The translations under genes and the position numbers were made by a program. A stretch of 64,000 nt of DNA, from positions 108,276 through 172,275 of the forward strand of contig JALPQD010000305.1 of NCBI GenBank assembly GCA_023101885.1, in the 5' to 3' direction. Position 1 is the first letter of the stretch. Every line of letters begins with the position of its first letter. The notes beneath the pieces were generated by a model that saw only the letters and a list, made by a program, of their open reading frames with translations, ran no database searches and was not told the origin of the DNA. This document shows positions 22,760 to 34,423 of this stretch, in pieces. This DNA is from Typhlomys cinereus (lineage: Eukaryota; Chordata; Mammalia; Rodentia; Platacanthomyidae).

Positions 22760-22914
22760 TCAGGATGGCTAAAGGTGACCCCAAGAAACCAAAGGGCAAG
22801 ATGTCTGCTTATGCCTTCTTCGTGCAGACTTGCAGAGAAGAGCACAAGAAGAAAAACCCAGAGGTTCCTGTGAATTTTGCGGAGTTTTCTAAGAAGTGTT
22901 CCGAGAGGTGGAAG
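22760..22914 (+). CDS. Hmgb3: Hmgb3 first coding exon
   Basis: The ATG at 22765 starts [10 protein letters not shown] and the exon encodes residues 1-50, through SERWK, ending at the donor GTATGC (22915). The acceptor is either CACAG (exon from 22760) or TCAG four bases later (exon from 22764). Both lie after a good polypyrimidine tract and both leave the same start codon. The upstream in-frame sequence is intronic. The exon ends on a codon boundary and carries most of HMG box A helices 1 and 2. Confidence 0.96.
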
Positions 22915-24569
22915 GTATGCCAGTCTTACTTAGATTTTGGATGGGGCAGTAGTTACTTTCAGAGTCACTCCCAAGTGACTGGCTGTTTTGTTTCCCTCTA
23001 TTTAGACTTAACTTGAGCCTATCTTTAGAATGTATGTGCACTGTCATATATGTGATGCTACAGTGGTTTAACTCTGGGGCCTTCTTCAGTTCTTGCACAT
23101 GGTCCTCCAGTTGCTGCTTACATTATGGAACAATCGGGCACATATGTGCTCACCCCATGGAGCGATTTAACAGGTTCTGCTCTTTGCAGACAATGTCTGG
23201 CAAAGAAAAGTCCAAGTTTGATGAAATGGCCAAGGCCGATAAGGTACGCTACGATCGGGAAATGAAAGATTATGGACCAGCTAAAGGAGGGAAGAAGAAA
23301 AAGGACCCTAATGCTCCTAAGAGACCACCGTAAGTGACTAGAGAACACAGGCAGTGAAAAACCTTGCTTTTTTTCTTGGAAAAGGTTTTGAAGGCTGCTG
23401 TGTAAAATACGGCAAAGATACTTCTTCAGAACATTCTGTGCTTCGAACTTTCAGTGCGGTAAGGTTGAGGTGCCTGCGGGTACTTTGTGTATTTCTGCAC
23501 ATGTGCAGAGGTTGCCTGTTGTTGGCCGATCCACTTGGAAGGACAAACCCTAGTTGTGGGTGCCAGAGTTCTTAGACATATTCTTCATCTCTTACCCAGA
23601 AACTAAAAGGTAGGAGGAACCTCCATAATTACATTATTTTACATTACATAACAGGAACATTGTAAACAGTCTAGCTGCTATAACTGGAAAACATTGCATG
23701 TGGCGTTTTCTATGCTTCAAAGATGTCAAGAATGCATTTAGGGTAGAGCATGGCCCCATATACCTGTAATCCCAACACGAGAAAGCAGAGACTACAGGAT
23801 TGTCCAGGCCAGCCTTGCATCGTGTGTTCCCTCCCCCCCATAGAAAAGATAAAACAAACTATGCAGACTCGGGCAAGTTTAACTTAAAAGTTTGGGGTTT
23901 TTTTTTGTGGTTTCTCGTCTAATTGATACCATCTTCTCCCCCAAGATCTGGATTTTTCCTGTTCTGCTCAGAATTCCGTCCGAAGATCAAATCTACTAAC
24001 CCTGGCATCTCTATTGGCGATGTGGCAAAGAAACTGGGTGAGATGTGGAATAATTTGAGTGACGGTGAAAAGCAACCGTACATCACCAAGGCTGCGAAGC
24101 TGAAGGAGAAGTATGAAAAGGTGAGTGGGGGGCGGGGCAGCTGATAGCTGTAGGGCCTAGCCAAAGTGGCTTTACACAGCATGGGAGGGTCCTTGAGACT
24201 GACAAAGTGTATGAAGTAAATCCACTGCCTCCTGTTCAACAAGCACTTTTCACTGAACTGCACCCCTGTCTCCAATCTCTTAGGAGAGGAAGAAAGATGG
24301 AGTGTCAGTAACATGCCTTAAGTGGGAGTTGGAATGAGGAAGAAACAGATTTTGTTTATGGGCCATGATGGTGATTCATTTGTGATCAATTCCTGCTTTC
24401 TTACATGAGACAGCTTGCTGCTTCTACCTTTTGCTCACAGAACTTCCAGAGAACTTAGCCACTCATTTCCACTGTGTCCCTGTCTCTTCCAGGATGTTGC
24501 TGACTATAAGTCTAAAGGGAAGTTTGATGGCGCCAAGGGTTCTGCAAAAGTTGCCCGGAAAAAGGTTGA

Positions 24570-24602
<33 letters not shown>

Positions 24603-24630
24603 AGAGGAGGAGGAAGAAGAGGATGAATAA
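22765..24630 (+). CDS. Hmgb3: High mobility group protein B3 (four coding exons, span includes introns)
   Basis: Joining 22765-22914, 23190-23329, 23946-24120 and 24493-24630 gives an unbroken 200-codon frame, the usual length for HMGB3. The protein is a non-histone chromatin factor that binds and bends DNA without strict sequence specificity. Box A is about residues 9-79 and box B about 93-161. A lysine-rich linker ([13 protein letters not shown]) lies between them, and an acidic tail of 18 Glu, Asp and Glu occupies residues 181-200. The redox-sensitive cysteines of the family are present at 23, 45 and 104. All introns have GT-AG ends, so this is the parental gene and not one of the processed HMGB copies common in mammals. 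From memory of the human protein, Gly137 and Ser172 are differences (Ser and Pro in human). Its upstream CpG island implies broad expression, probably highest in proliferating or progenitor cells. Confidence 0.97.
22915..23189 (+). other. Hmgb3: Hmgb3 intron between coding exons 1 and 2
   Basis: 275 bp, GTATGC to GCAG, with no recognisable repeat. Confidence 0.9.
23190..23329 (+). CDS. Hmgb3: Hmgb3 second coding exon
   Basis: It follows the acceptor TTTGCAG at 23183-23189 and encodes residues 51-96 plus two bases of codon 97 ([10 protein letters not shown] to NAPKRP-P). The donor GTAAGT starts at 23330. It supplies the third helix of box A and the basic linker to box B. Confidence 0.96.
23330..23945 (+). 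other. Hmgb3: Hmgb3 intron between coding exons 2 and 3
   Basis: 616 bp, GTAAGT to CAAG. It carries one plus-strand B1-like SINE at about 23735-23850. Confidence 0.9.
23735..23850 (+). mobile_element. B1-like SINE in Hmgb3 intron
   Basis: CATATACCTGTAATCCCAAC and GTCCAGGCCAGCCTTGCATC match a B1-type monomer, diverged. Confidence 0.6.
23946..24120 (+). CDS. Hmgb3: Hmgb3 third coding exon
   Basis: It follows the acceptor CCCAAG at 23940-23945, completes Pro97, and encodes [10 protein letters not shown] to KLKEKYEK (to residue 155), nearly all of HMG box B including Cys104. The donor GTGAGT follows at 24121. Confidence 0.96.
24121..24492 (+). other. Hmgb3: Hmgb3 intron between coding exons 3 and 4
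   Basis: 372 bp, GTGAGT to CCAG. No repeat recognised. Confidence 0.9.
24493..24630 (+). CDS. Hmgb3: Hmgb3 last coding exon with acidic tail
   Basis: It follows the acceptor TCTTCCAG ending at 24492 and encodes [11 protein letters not shown] through the acidic C-terminus, 45 codons and TAA at 24628-24630. The tail is 18 uninterrupted Glu codons mixing GAG and GAA, then Asp and Glu. The codon mixing shows it is not a pure trinucleotide expansion. Confidence 0.96.
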
Positions 24631-25490
24631 AAACTGTTTGTCTCCTTGTGAATACCTTAGAGTAGGGGAGCGTCATGATTGACACATCTCTAATTCGAGC
24701 CGTGTCTGTTGCCCGCATTAGGTTTAATTACAAAATCCGATCACGATCATATTGTAGTCTCTCAAAGTGTCAGTGGTTTACATAACGTGGCCATGGGTGT
24801 CGGGAACGCCCTGAAACTGTATCAAAGTTGTACATATTTCCAAACATTTTTAAAAGAAAAAGGCACCGGCGTTCTCCTCACTCCGTGCACTTTGCTCTTG
24901 GTGTGATAAGGCATTTGAAGATGTTCCTGGCATTTCGTTTCAACTTGTAAGGTGGTGTGAACTCTATGGTTATTGGCTAGAAATCCTGAGTTGGCAACTG
25001 TACATATCTATAGTTTGTAAAGAGAACAAAACAACCGAGACAAATTCTTGATGCTCCGTGCTTGGCTGGAGGCTGGGGAGGGGGCGGATGCCTTTCGGAG
25101 GGGCCGTAGCTCAGGGTGTGCACGGTGAAGCTGGCCCTGTTGGTACTGCAGTGGGCATCCATTTAGCTTCAGGTTGTCTTGTTTTTGTATATAGTGACAT
25201 AGCATTCTGCTGACATTCTTAGTTGTGGAAAAAAGGGGGCGGGGGGGTCAGCTGGCATGAGAAGTGTTTGGATTTTTTTTCTTTCTTTTAGTTAAGTGCG
25301 GTAGATTTTTAAGCTCTTTCTCAACAAACTGTAGAAGTCATTGTCAGCAACGCAAAGAACTACTGCTTCAATCAAAGTTCAAGAACCCTCTGCACTTAAA
25401 CACACTTTGCAACATTCTGTTATTTTTTGTATGTTTAGAATGCAAATGTTTTTGAAGTTAAATAAACAGTATTACATTTTTAAAACTGTT
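24631..25490 (+). other. Hmgb3: Hmgb3 3' untranslated region
   Basis: Unique, repeat-free sequence runs from the stop codon to the polyadenylation signal. It contains TGTACATA and TGTATATA (Pumilio-like) elements and AT-rich blocks of the kind conserved in HMGB3 3' UTRs. The end is set by the AATAAA at 25461 plus the usual 15-25 bases, so it is approximate. Confidence 0.85.
25461..25466 (+). terminator. Hmgb3: Hmgb3 polyadenylation signal
   Basis: A canonical AATAAA, followed 15-40 bases later by a T-rich, then TGTT-containing stretch. An earlier AATAAA at 24626-24631 overlaps the stop codon and probably is not the main signal. Confidence 0.85.
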
Positions 25491-27635
25491 CTGCATCACA
25501 GCAGCCCAAGTTTCTGAATCACCTCAGTCTTGGTAAAGTAACCCACCCCTTTAGAGTTCAGAGATGTGTCTTCTTTCTCTTCAAGCTTTGGACTGAGATG
25601 GAAGGGATACTTCAAAGGGACTGCATGGTTTTGTTGGTGTGTGACCTTAGGGTATGGTTGGTCTAAGTGGAATATGTGAGCCAAGATGACACCTTAGGTA
25701 AGGTACATGCTGGGAAGTGCGCAAAGGCAAGCAGTTAGCAAGCTGAGGGCAAGCCAGGTTTTAATCCTGGCATGCCTAATTTGAGGGGGCCAAGTGTGTT
25801 GCTAAAAAGCAGAAAACCTTGCAGGGTGTGCCAGTAAAACTTCTAGCCACATTCACCCCTTAACCAGGTCCACATGGGACACAAGGGATTATATTCCCAG
25901 TCAGAACAGCTACAGCTATAGGCTGTAGGCCTATAGGCGCTATAGTTTGGGGTGGTAGATAGGGGACATGACTCATTTTTATACTCTGAAGATTGCAGGC
26001 ACCGTGATGGGTTACCCAAGGGCAACTACATAGCCGACCCAGAAGGGGCATCACTGGGATGTAGATAAGAAGCTTGGGTTTGTCACAGTGTTTAGGTTAG
26101 TGGCTGCCACACCATTTGGGTTGGGATGGAGGCATAAGGCCACTGGCAAATGGTACTGCCGAGGACACTTGATATGTTCCATACAAAATGCAGACTTCTG
26201 GACCCCTTATTAATACTTGGATATACCTGTTTGGGGGCTCACAAGCATGTTGTGACTTGATAGTTAAAGAGGAAGCATTTTTTTAAATATAATTTTTGGG
26301 CATTTGGGGACCTGGTATATCAGGTCCTAGAGGGATATAAGTCATTGTCACAACCCCATCTCTATTCCCTATCACATCAGAGTGGTTTGTCCTCTTCAAT
26401 TCTCCCACTCATTAAAATACCCTTAGTTTGTGAGGTTTGCGCAGAGGTGCTTGTTCCAGAATGGTTCCCCTTGCTTCAGCCATGCCCTTGTTGCCTGGCA
26501 TTCTAGACAGAAACTATTGTTTCTGCTTCCCACTATACTACATAAAGGCCAAGATGCATGAGCCAGGGCCAGTCTCAAACGGGAAGCCCATGAGAGCAGC
26601 TTATGTCGGAGTGCTGGCTCCTTAATCTGCTCGAAGTGGACATACCACCCATGGGAGGGCAGAGACTCAGACAGGGGATGTCTCTATGACTTTTCCAGCA
26701 GCCAAATAGAATAGCAAGAGCTCAAATGGATGCTACTCTGCTTCTGAGATACTAGACATTCCATGTTAGCACCTACAATTTAGGCTTAGCCTGCTTTCTA
26801 GTCATTCTGATTCTTCCAGTACCAACCTGTTAACATTTTTTGTAATTGAAAGCACACCTACTTCCTCTACGCTCTCCATCCCAATCCCCTTATCCTGTTC
26901 TTGGATGAGTTTTATTCTTTGGAAAGAAAAAGACTATAATGCAGTGACTATTCTGTCTGCTCTGTGCCCTCTCACAAACTTTGTTGGGGAGTTAGATGCA
27001 CTCATTTTTCAGTAATAGTTTCTTAATCAGTCTTTTCCCAAATCAGTGGACCGTCCTCAATCTGTGAGATACTGAGCCTGTGTGGTATTGGTTGATTGTA
27101 ATCAGAGTTGAAGTACCGGCCTCACCAACCACTGATCTGAGCTAACATTAAGTGGAGTGATGCCATCAAAAAGGCCAAGTATAGAGAGCCCAAAAGCCTG
27201 CCAGGCCAACATTTCAGCCAGAAAAACAGAAGGAGAGTTGGTTCTGGAACCTTGTGCCAGATGCTTCTGGGCTGCTGTTTGATCAAGTGGCAGAGCACTT
27301 AGAACCTGCCAACCTTGTCCATCAGGGCTTAACTTTAATTAACTTAGTTTATGATTTTTTTTTTAAAGATACAGTTTTTAGTACAACTCAAGGTGACCTC
27401 CGACTGGCACAATTCTACCTGGGCCTCAATAGGCCCAGATTTTAGGCAGGGCTTCCTGATTCTGATGTCTGGGTTTAAGTTGACTAACAAGAGAAGAGCC
27501 AGCCCTAAGCAAAAGGTCTTAAACGAAGAGCTAGAAGGCTCGAATTTCTAGATCTCTACAAAGCTATGTCAATCAAGACTGGTATACTGGCCTGAGGTAA
27601 ACATGTCAGTGAAATGAAAATGATTAAGACCATAC
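25491..27635. other. Intergenic downstream of Hmgb3
   Basis: About 2.1 kb with no SINE, LTR or L1 piece that I can support and no coding signal. It includes a small palindromic stretch at about 25914-25945 (GCTATAGGCTGTAGGCCTATAGG). Confidence 0.5.
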
Positions 27636-28275
27636 TGTCAGCATGCAGGGAGCTGAGGCAGGAGAAGCCTGAATTTAAGGCTAGCCTCCACAGGGAGACT
27701 TTGTCTCAAAACAAAACCAAACTCCTCTTCAGCAAACTCACATATCTATGGCAAATTCATTTCAACAAATATGTCAATATCAGTCCATGGAGGAAATAAT
27801 CTTTTTAACAAACAGTACTGAAACAACTTGTTGTCATCATGCAAAGGAATGCATTTGGAACCTGCCTCATAGCAGGAACAAGAATTCATTCAAAATGGAT
27901 CAAAGACTCGAACATAAGTTATTGGTAGGAGATGAAGGTGCATGTAAGTCTGTGATCATTAAACTTAGTGATGGTTTCTCTAAAGCACAAGTGACTAAAG
28001 GAAACAGTAGGCAACATGAGTTGCATCAAAAGTTGATAAAGCCAAACAACTTTTGTATTTTGATACCAAAAGTAAAGTGAAAAGGCAATATACAGATTGG
28101 GCAAAAGGATTTGCAAATATGATAAGGATTTGGGGTTCAAAGGCTACAAAGAACTCATCACTCAGCAAAAAAGCAAAGGGTACATGTCTGGAAACTCAGC
28201 ATTTGGAGGCTGAGGCAGCAGGGTGTTGAGTTCAAGTCTAAACTGGACTATAAAGCATAGCCCTGTCACATAAAT
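27636..28275 (+). mobile_element. B1-like SINEs at both ends of an AT-rich stretch
   Basis: B1-like pieces at 27640-27722 (GGGAGCTGAGGCAGGAG) and 28175-28275 (TTGGAGGCTGAGGCAGCAG). About 27722-28140 between them resembles decayed L1 (CAAAATGGATCAAAGACTCG). Confidence 0.55.
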
Positions 28276-28342
28276 TAATAAAATAACTGCATGGGATATT
28301 CAGAGTAGTATTGAATAAACGGGTTTGAAAAGGACACTACAG

Positions 28343-28515
28343 GGGCTAGAAAGATGGCTCAGCTGGCAAAGGTTGCGTGGAAGTATGACGACTTGAGTTT
28401 GATCCCCAGCACCCACATAAAAGCTGGGCATGGTGTGTACTTTTGATCTCAGTGCTAGGGATGCAGAGACAGGCATGTGCACACATACACACACACACAT
28501 ACCTGCGTGCACACA
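28343..28515 (+). mobile_element. B4/RSINE-like SINE
   Basis: Head GGGGCTAGAAAGATGGCTC, B box GAGTTTGATCCCCAGCACCC, B1-like half AAAGCTGGGCATGGTG and a CA-rich tail. Confidence 0.65.
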
Positions 28516-28896
28516 CATATATGTGGTACATTTTCTTCCCACACTGATCCCCTACTGAATATTTGGGTTATTTTCATATCTTAGTTTGTGTGAATAATGC
28601 TGAGCTGAACATGGGACCACACATGTCTCTGAGATGGTAGTATCAGTTCTGTTGACATCTATAGCCAAAAAAGAGAAGAAATTGCTGATCGCATCATGAC
28701 TATATTTTTGATTTTGTTGTTAACCTTCCATACCTGATTTCCATAGTGACCATGCTAATTTCCTTCCTTGATGACAGTGTGTAAATGTTTCCTTTTTTTC
28801 TATGTCCTCATCAGCACTTGATCTCTTTGGTCTTTTCGAGAACAGTCATTCCAACGGTTGAAATGATAGATCATAAGAAAAAAAAACCTTGTCATT

Positions 28897-29180
28897 GGAC
28901 TGGGGAGATGGCTCAGTGAATAAGGCCCTCGTCATACAAGTATGAGGATCAAAATTCAGATTCCCAGACACCCCTTCCAGTAAGAGCCAAGCAGGCATGG
29001 GGACCTGCCTGTGATCCTAGCACGCTGCAGGCAAGGACAGAAATCCCAAGGCAAGCTACTAGCTAGCCTAGCTGAGATTCAATGAGTAAATTAAGCAGCA
29101 AGAAGACACCTACAATGGCAACTCGGGACCTCTACATTCATGTGCACACAGGTACATGCACATATATACACACATACAAG
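28897..29180 (+). mobile_element. B4/RSINE-like SINE
   Basis: GACTGGGGAGATGGCTCAGTG head, TCAGATTCCCAGACACC, then a B1-like half and a CA/TA-rich tail. Confidence 0.6.
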
Positions 29181-29409
29181 CAAAAGTTATTATTCTATAT
29201 CAATAAGTATAGAGATGTAATGCACAGCATAAACAATAGAGGTAATCAATTGTATTGTTTAATAGTAATTTGACAACAGTGGGTTTCAGGAGTTCTTGTT
29301 CCCCTCCCCCCAGCCCAACACATACAAATGATTGATGTGGGATAATGGATGTACTAATTGACTAGACTGCGGTAATCAGTTCACTACTATGTGCATACAC
29401 ATCAAAACA

Positions 29410-29686
29410 GCATGAACTGGGATACAGCTCAGTGGTAAACAGCACTAGCTCAACATGGATGAAGCCCTGGATTCCATCCTCAGCACAACAAAAACAGCAA
29501 CAGCAACAAAAGCATGATGTGGCACATTTGAAACATACTCGATGACAATTAACTAAAGACTGGGTGTGGTAGAACACATCTACAATATAATCCCAACTCT
29601 GCAGAAGTCGGGGAAGAAGGATTCAGAGTTCAAGGCCAACTTGAGCAATGTAATTAGACCCTGTCTCAGAAATCTCTCTCTCTCTG

Positions 29687-29733
<47 letters not shown>

Positions 29734-29945
29734 AGTGAAGGATGAGTTCTGTGATAGAGTGCTGGCCTAGTGTCCATAAGACTGTTTTCCATCCCTAGCA
29801 ATACAGTAAAATGTATTTAAAAATAGCCAGGCATGGTGGTACATGCTTTGAATCCCAGCCTTCAAGTAGAGAGATAGTAGCACCATGAGTTTGAGAATAT
29901 TTCGAGCTTTATAGCAACTTTCAGGGCAGCCTGGGTTATGGAGTG
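29410..29945 (+). mobile_element. ID / B1 / CA repeat / ID / B1 cluster
   Basis: ID-like 29410-29505 (GATACAGCTCAGTGGTAAAC), B1-like 29560-29690, (CA)n 29690-29732, ID-like 29733-29815 and B1-like 29820-29945 (AGCCAGGCATGGTGGTACATG). All are in the same orientation, as in B1-ID composite SINEs. Confidence 0.65.
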
Positions 29946-29998
<53 letters not shown>

Positions 29999-30150
29999 AA
30001 GGGGGACAGAAAGAAACAGACAGACACACACAGAGGCAGAGGGAAAATGAGATAGACAGAGAGGGGAATGGAGAAACATACATAAAGGGAAAGAGGACAG
30101 AGAGAAAGAGATAGAGAGAGAGAAGGAGCATGAAACAGAGAAAGAGAGAT
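29946..30150 (+). repeat. GA-rich simple repeat
   Basis: A pure (GA)n of about 50 bp (29946-29995) decays into purine-rich GACAGA and GAGAAA units to about 30150. It sits where the A-rich tail of the preceding B1 would be. Confidence 0.85.
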
Positions 30151-31084
30151 ATTAATGCAACAACATGAAAGAATCACTCAGCTTTGGTTGGGGGCTGGAT
30201 GTGAAGGATAGGGCAGTGAGAGGAATGGAGAATGATTTAAATTTTCTATCTTGGGACATAGAGTAGAAAAATCCTTCCAAAAAATGGAGGAGACACAGGT
30301 TTAAGTGGGTATCATCCCTTAGGAAGGACAGCAGGTATAGGGTGCACTTGTCTTGCCTGCAGGCAAAGGTGTGCAACTAGAAATCCCCATGCCTTCGTGC
30401 TTCCAGCCTACACTTCCTTCCCTTTCCCTCTTGCGAGCAAGCTTGACTTTGCATTTTTCAGGGTTTTTTTTTCCCCATCAATTTTTCTCCTCTAGGGAAA
30501 TCTCCAGCTCCAACACCCTAGTACAATCTGTCTGCTACAGTAGAATCTTACAAGGGTGTCAGAGCTGGAAATTTCCCTGGGGGAAGCAAAATCCCTTGGC
30601 TCCAAGGGGGCTTCCCTCTTTCTACACTCAGACTTGTAAATCTGTTGCTACATTGGGAGCATTGGTGGAACAAGCCCAAAGAATGTCCCTTGAGCTGGCC
30701 TCTAGCCACACTCCAGTGTTTCAATCTGCGTGAGAAACAGGAGATGCATTTTTCTAGGCTGTAGATTTTGTTCCAGGTCTGTGGTGGGGTTTTGTTTGAA
30801 AAATCTTTTGGAAGCATGTCAGTAGCGAGACTGCGGCAATGTTGATTGCAACATTTGACAGTTCCCATTGCAAGATGTGTGTAACATATGATGTGTTTGT
30901 GCTCTGTCCAAACCCTCTGGCTGATGTGGAGAAGGGCTGATATCTCAGTGATGGGACATTAGCAGAAGGCTGAAAGGCACCGCTTGAAAATACTGGGCTA
31001 GTCATGATGCTGCCAGTCCTTGTGTTCTGAAGCTGCTTTGCCTTCCCTGGCAAGAACTCTCTTCTTCTTTTTTTTCTTTTTTTT
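30151..31084. other. Intergenic, no feature recognised
   Basis: No repeat or gene can be supported in this stretch. Confidence 0.45.
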
Positions 31085-31283
31085 TTCAGAAATATTTTAT
31101 TTATGTGTGACACAGGCAGACAGAGAGGGTGCCCACATGCCTGGCATGGAGCACAGGTAGAGGTCAGAGAGCAACTTCCAAAAGACAGTTCTCTCCTTCC
31201 ATCCCATGGGGTCCAAGGGATCTAAGCCAGTTCTTTGGTTCTGCGAGCAGACACCTTAACCATTGAGCTACCCCACCAGACCC
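31085..31283 (-). mobile_element. B3/B4-like SINE
   Basis: Reversed sequence starts GGGGTCTGGTGGGGTAGCTC and ends in AAATAAAATATTTC. Confidence 0.55.
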
Positions 31284-31509
31284 CAGTCTATCTTCTGTCT
31301 TCTGCAGAAATTGTGTTTACTAAACAAAACTCTGTATTTGAGAGGTGGAGGCTGGTGAATGACATACTTGGAGGCCTGGGCTACATAACAATAACCTGGG
31401 TAAAAGCAAGCGAGCAAACAAACACGTGTGTATACAAACCACACACATACATAGATGCAAATGAATGAATGAAAAGGAAATTTCCTAAAAGAATACAAAA
31501 CATACAAAA

Positions 31510-31735
31510 TACCAAGTGAGTCATGGGGGTGCAGGCCTATTAATTTCAGCACTTTGTGAGATGGAGGCAGGAAGACTGGGAGCTTTCTGGGCTACAAAAC
31601 AAGAGCTTTGTCTCAAAATGCCAAGGGCCAGGGAATGGAACACAGTGGCAGAGTATGTGAGGAACTGCTGCCAAAGGCAAATTTTGCTTGAGCAGAGACA
31701 GACCACAGTGTGTTTGTCAAGCATGATCTGCTAGA
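31510..31735 (+). mobile_element. B1-like plus ID-like SINE pair
   Basis: B1 half with AATTTCAGCACTTTGTGAG, an A-rich link, then an ID-like half (GGAACACAGTGGCAGAGTATG). Confidence 0.55.
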
Positions 31736-31759
31736 AGCGACAAGCCTTGGGGCTGCACA

Positions 31760-32150
31760 GGCAGAAATGCACTGAGAACTCGCGTCCAGGTATGGGAGTG
31801 ACCAAGGTGTCCAACAACCTTCCTGACACAGTAAAATCTCAATGCACCAGACACAATGTTAAGTGAAAAAAAAAATCGGACACCTTGAGAGTATGCGCCA
31901 CATGATTTCATTTATATAAAGTTCAAAATGCACAATGACAATGGATAGAGTTGCTACTCTTAGCCATGGGTTTCAGCCAGGAAAGGGAATGAGGATATCC
32001 TTTGGGGTGCTGGAAATCATTCTGTCTTCAACTGAATGATGAGTCATGGTATATACATACATAAGATACATCTAGAGGTGCAGTTCAGCTTACTTGACTT
32101 TATATGCTTTGCTGTATATAAGTTCTCCTTAATAAAACAAAAGGTGAGTT
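31760..32150 (+). mobile_element. Old L1 3' fragment
   Basis: Matches the style of L1 ORF2-end/3' UTR sequence (CCACATGATTTCATTTATATAAAG, then GAATGAGGATA, GATGAGTCATGGT) and ends AATAAAACAAAAGG. Diverged. Confidence 0.55.
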
Positions 32151-32169
32151 TTATTTTGTGCATATGCCT

Positions 32170-32211
<42 letters not shown>

Positions 32212-32463
32212 ATGTGTATCAAAAGCCCCTGTGTGTGTCTGTGGAGGCCCAAGGGTGACTTTGGGAATCATCCTGTATGCTTTGCTCTGAAGTTTCCCAG
32301 GCTCTATCGTTCAGGGCTGGAAGTGCAGTCCCCTCACTGTCACTCTCCCCTCTACACACACACTCCCCATTCTGGGCATTTTTATATGGGATCTGGGATC
32401 TCAACTCAGGTCCTTCTGCTTGTAGGGCAGAGAGGTTTAATCTCTGAGCCATCTTTCCAGGCT
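32150..32463 (-). mobile_element. Geo-type dimeric SINE
   Basis: (TG)n at 32173-32210, the standard body (AAGGGTGACTTTGGGAATC), and the head reversed ending CATCTTTCCAGGC. Confidence 0.8.
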
Positions 32464-32654
32464 TTGTTTCAGGTTTTAATTGGCAGATAATGTGGACTAT
32501 GTCTGACACTGAAAGAAAGTATCAAATAGGAAAACTCATCTTACCACCCACATGAAACCAAAATCCAAAACAAAGCAATTGTGGGAGATGAGCCTGGCCT
32601 GGAGAATGTTTTGATTGTTGATATCTATTTTGAGAAAGCTAGGATTATACACAC

Positions 32655-32775
32655 AAGTTCCAGGCTTGCCTAGAACTCCCTATGTCGCTCAGGCTAGCTT
32701 TGAACTCACTGTGAGACTCCTACATCCTCCCTAGAGGTGGTCAGGGTAGCATGAGCCAACATACCCAGTTTGGGA
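32655..32775 (-). mobile_element. B1-like SINE
   Basis: Reversed B1 with CTTGCCTAGAACTCCC and ATGAGCCAACATACCCAG. Confidence 0.6.
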
Positions 32776-33189
32776 AGTGCTTCTGCCCATAGTTGTCCAG
32801 GTCACTGCCTTTAAAGGAGTCACCGAGTGACAAAAATTACAGTCACAAAAAGTTCATGGAAATTTAACAGGTGACCCATGAGTAACCAAGCTAGGCCAAT
32901 TACTCCATAAAAAGATAAAATTAAAACTCTGGCATGAATCATATAGCTGCAAAGAGCTTGTATCCTGAACACCTAGAAATCTGTAAATTCACAAGAAAAA
33001 AGCTAGAAGACCCTGAAGATCTACGGGCGGAAGAGTTGAACAATTATATCAGAAAAGAGGCCATTATGTAGTCAATGTGCCATCTTGTTAGTCATTGTGC
33101 CATCAGACAGCCATCACACTGATGAGAGCAGCTGGGTCACACTGAGCACTCGCTGACAGAGTCATGAAGCATGGGAGGCAAGTCTCTGT

Positions 33190-33480
33190 TGCTCTGGCCA
33201 CCTTAGAACACAGCAACATTGTCCATAATGGGCCCTAGGCAGAAGCAACCAAAATGCCCATGGATCTGGAATGAACATGAAATATGCAAAACATCCCTAC
33301 ATTGGCAATGAATGAATGCCAGATATGTATAATAGCGTGGATGAATCTCAAGGGCATCATAGTAAGTGAAGGAGCCAGACGACTTGCTTTATACAGAGCT
33401 CATGCACAGATAACATTAAACTGCTGCTCAGACATGTACAGAGATGACTCAGCTTTAAATGAAAGCTAGCCATGGTTACT
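33190..33480 (+). mobile_element. Old L1 3' fragment
   Basis: Order of words typical of L1 ORF2 C-terminal DNA: CAACATTGTCCATAATGG, AACCAAAATGCCCATGG, GGATGAATCTCAAGG, AAGTGAAGGAGCCAGACG. Confidence 0.55.
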
Positions 33481-34418
33481 CTAAAAATCCAAATAGTACT
33501 TAATCCTGGAGGAGGGCAAAGGAGATAGTTACCATAAGGAATCTTATAAGCTGAGTGCCAGTCAGATTCAGGTGTCAAATTGGCAATGGAAGATTGAACC
33601 TTTAAATGTACATAGGAAGAATTATTTGATTAAGGCCAGCCCTAAATAAGCCTGTGGGAGATTATCTAATTGATGTGAGAAGACTGTGCCCATAGTGGAT
33701 AGAACCATTTCCCCGGGCAGGTTTCAGTATTTTGGGCATATTTGACAAATGGGCATATAGGCATTCTGGCAAAAGAGAAAGTATGTCCCTTTCTCAGTTC
33801 TTTGTAAGGATGTAGTGTGGTCATTTCCTGTGACTCCTGATGTTGCCATGATGATGAAGCATAACCAAGAATCAAAAGCAAGAACAAGCCCCTTGTTTCC
33901 CTAGGTTGTTTGGCTCCTGTTGTCAATCAGCAACACAAAAAATGGCTGCAACCATCATGCACCCTCCAAATTCATATGCAGAAATTCAACTCAATACTTA
34001 GCAGTCAAAGCAAACTAAGGCAAGGGTTTATTTGAAAGGGTTCTTGGTGCTTCCAATTTTGTATTTATTTTTGAACTTTGCATATATATATATATGGAGA
34101 GAGAATTAAAGAGAATTTTTTATTAAATTAACTCACAAATAAAAGCAGTGTCCTCCAAAGTAGACATCTCTAGCTACTCAATTCTTGAACCAAATGTCTC
34201 ATAAGACCAAAGGATCCTGGGAAAGTCTCAATCACTAGAAGGCAAAGAAGCTGGGCTCCCATGTTGTTAATGATGAGCAGCAGTCAGGCAAAAGACAATG
34301 GGCTCAGATGTCCTTGAAGAACAGCACCAAGGTCCAAGAGGCCAAGCTCCGACATCAGCCAAGAACAGCAGCAGAATGAAGAAGGCAGCAACATGCCAGC
34401 AGTGGACACACATGACTA
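33481..34418. other. Intergenic, AT-rich
   Basis: A short (TA)n is present at about 34083-34096. No other feature can be supported. Confidence 0.45.
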
Positions 34419-34423
34419 GTCCA

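Noticed and set aside
22636..23016. Upstream-extended Hmgb3 start and read-through into the intron
   Set aside because: The extension crosses the polypyrimidine tract and acceptor, and the 3' part crosses the donor. The spliced model gives the exact 200-residue family length.
22765..24630. Possibility that Hmgb3 here is a processed pseudogene
   Set aside because: Three GT-AG introns interrupt the frame, the frame is intact and a CpG-island promoter precedes it.
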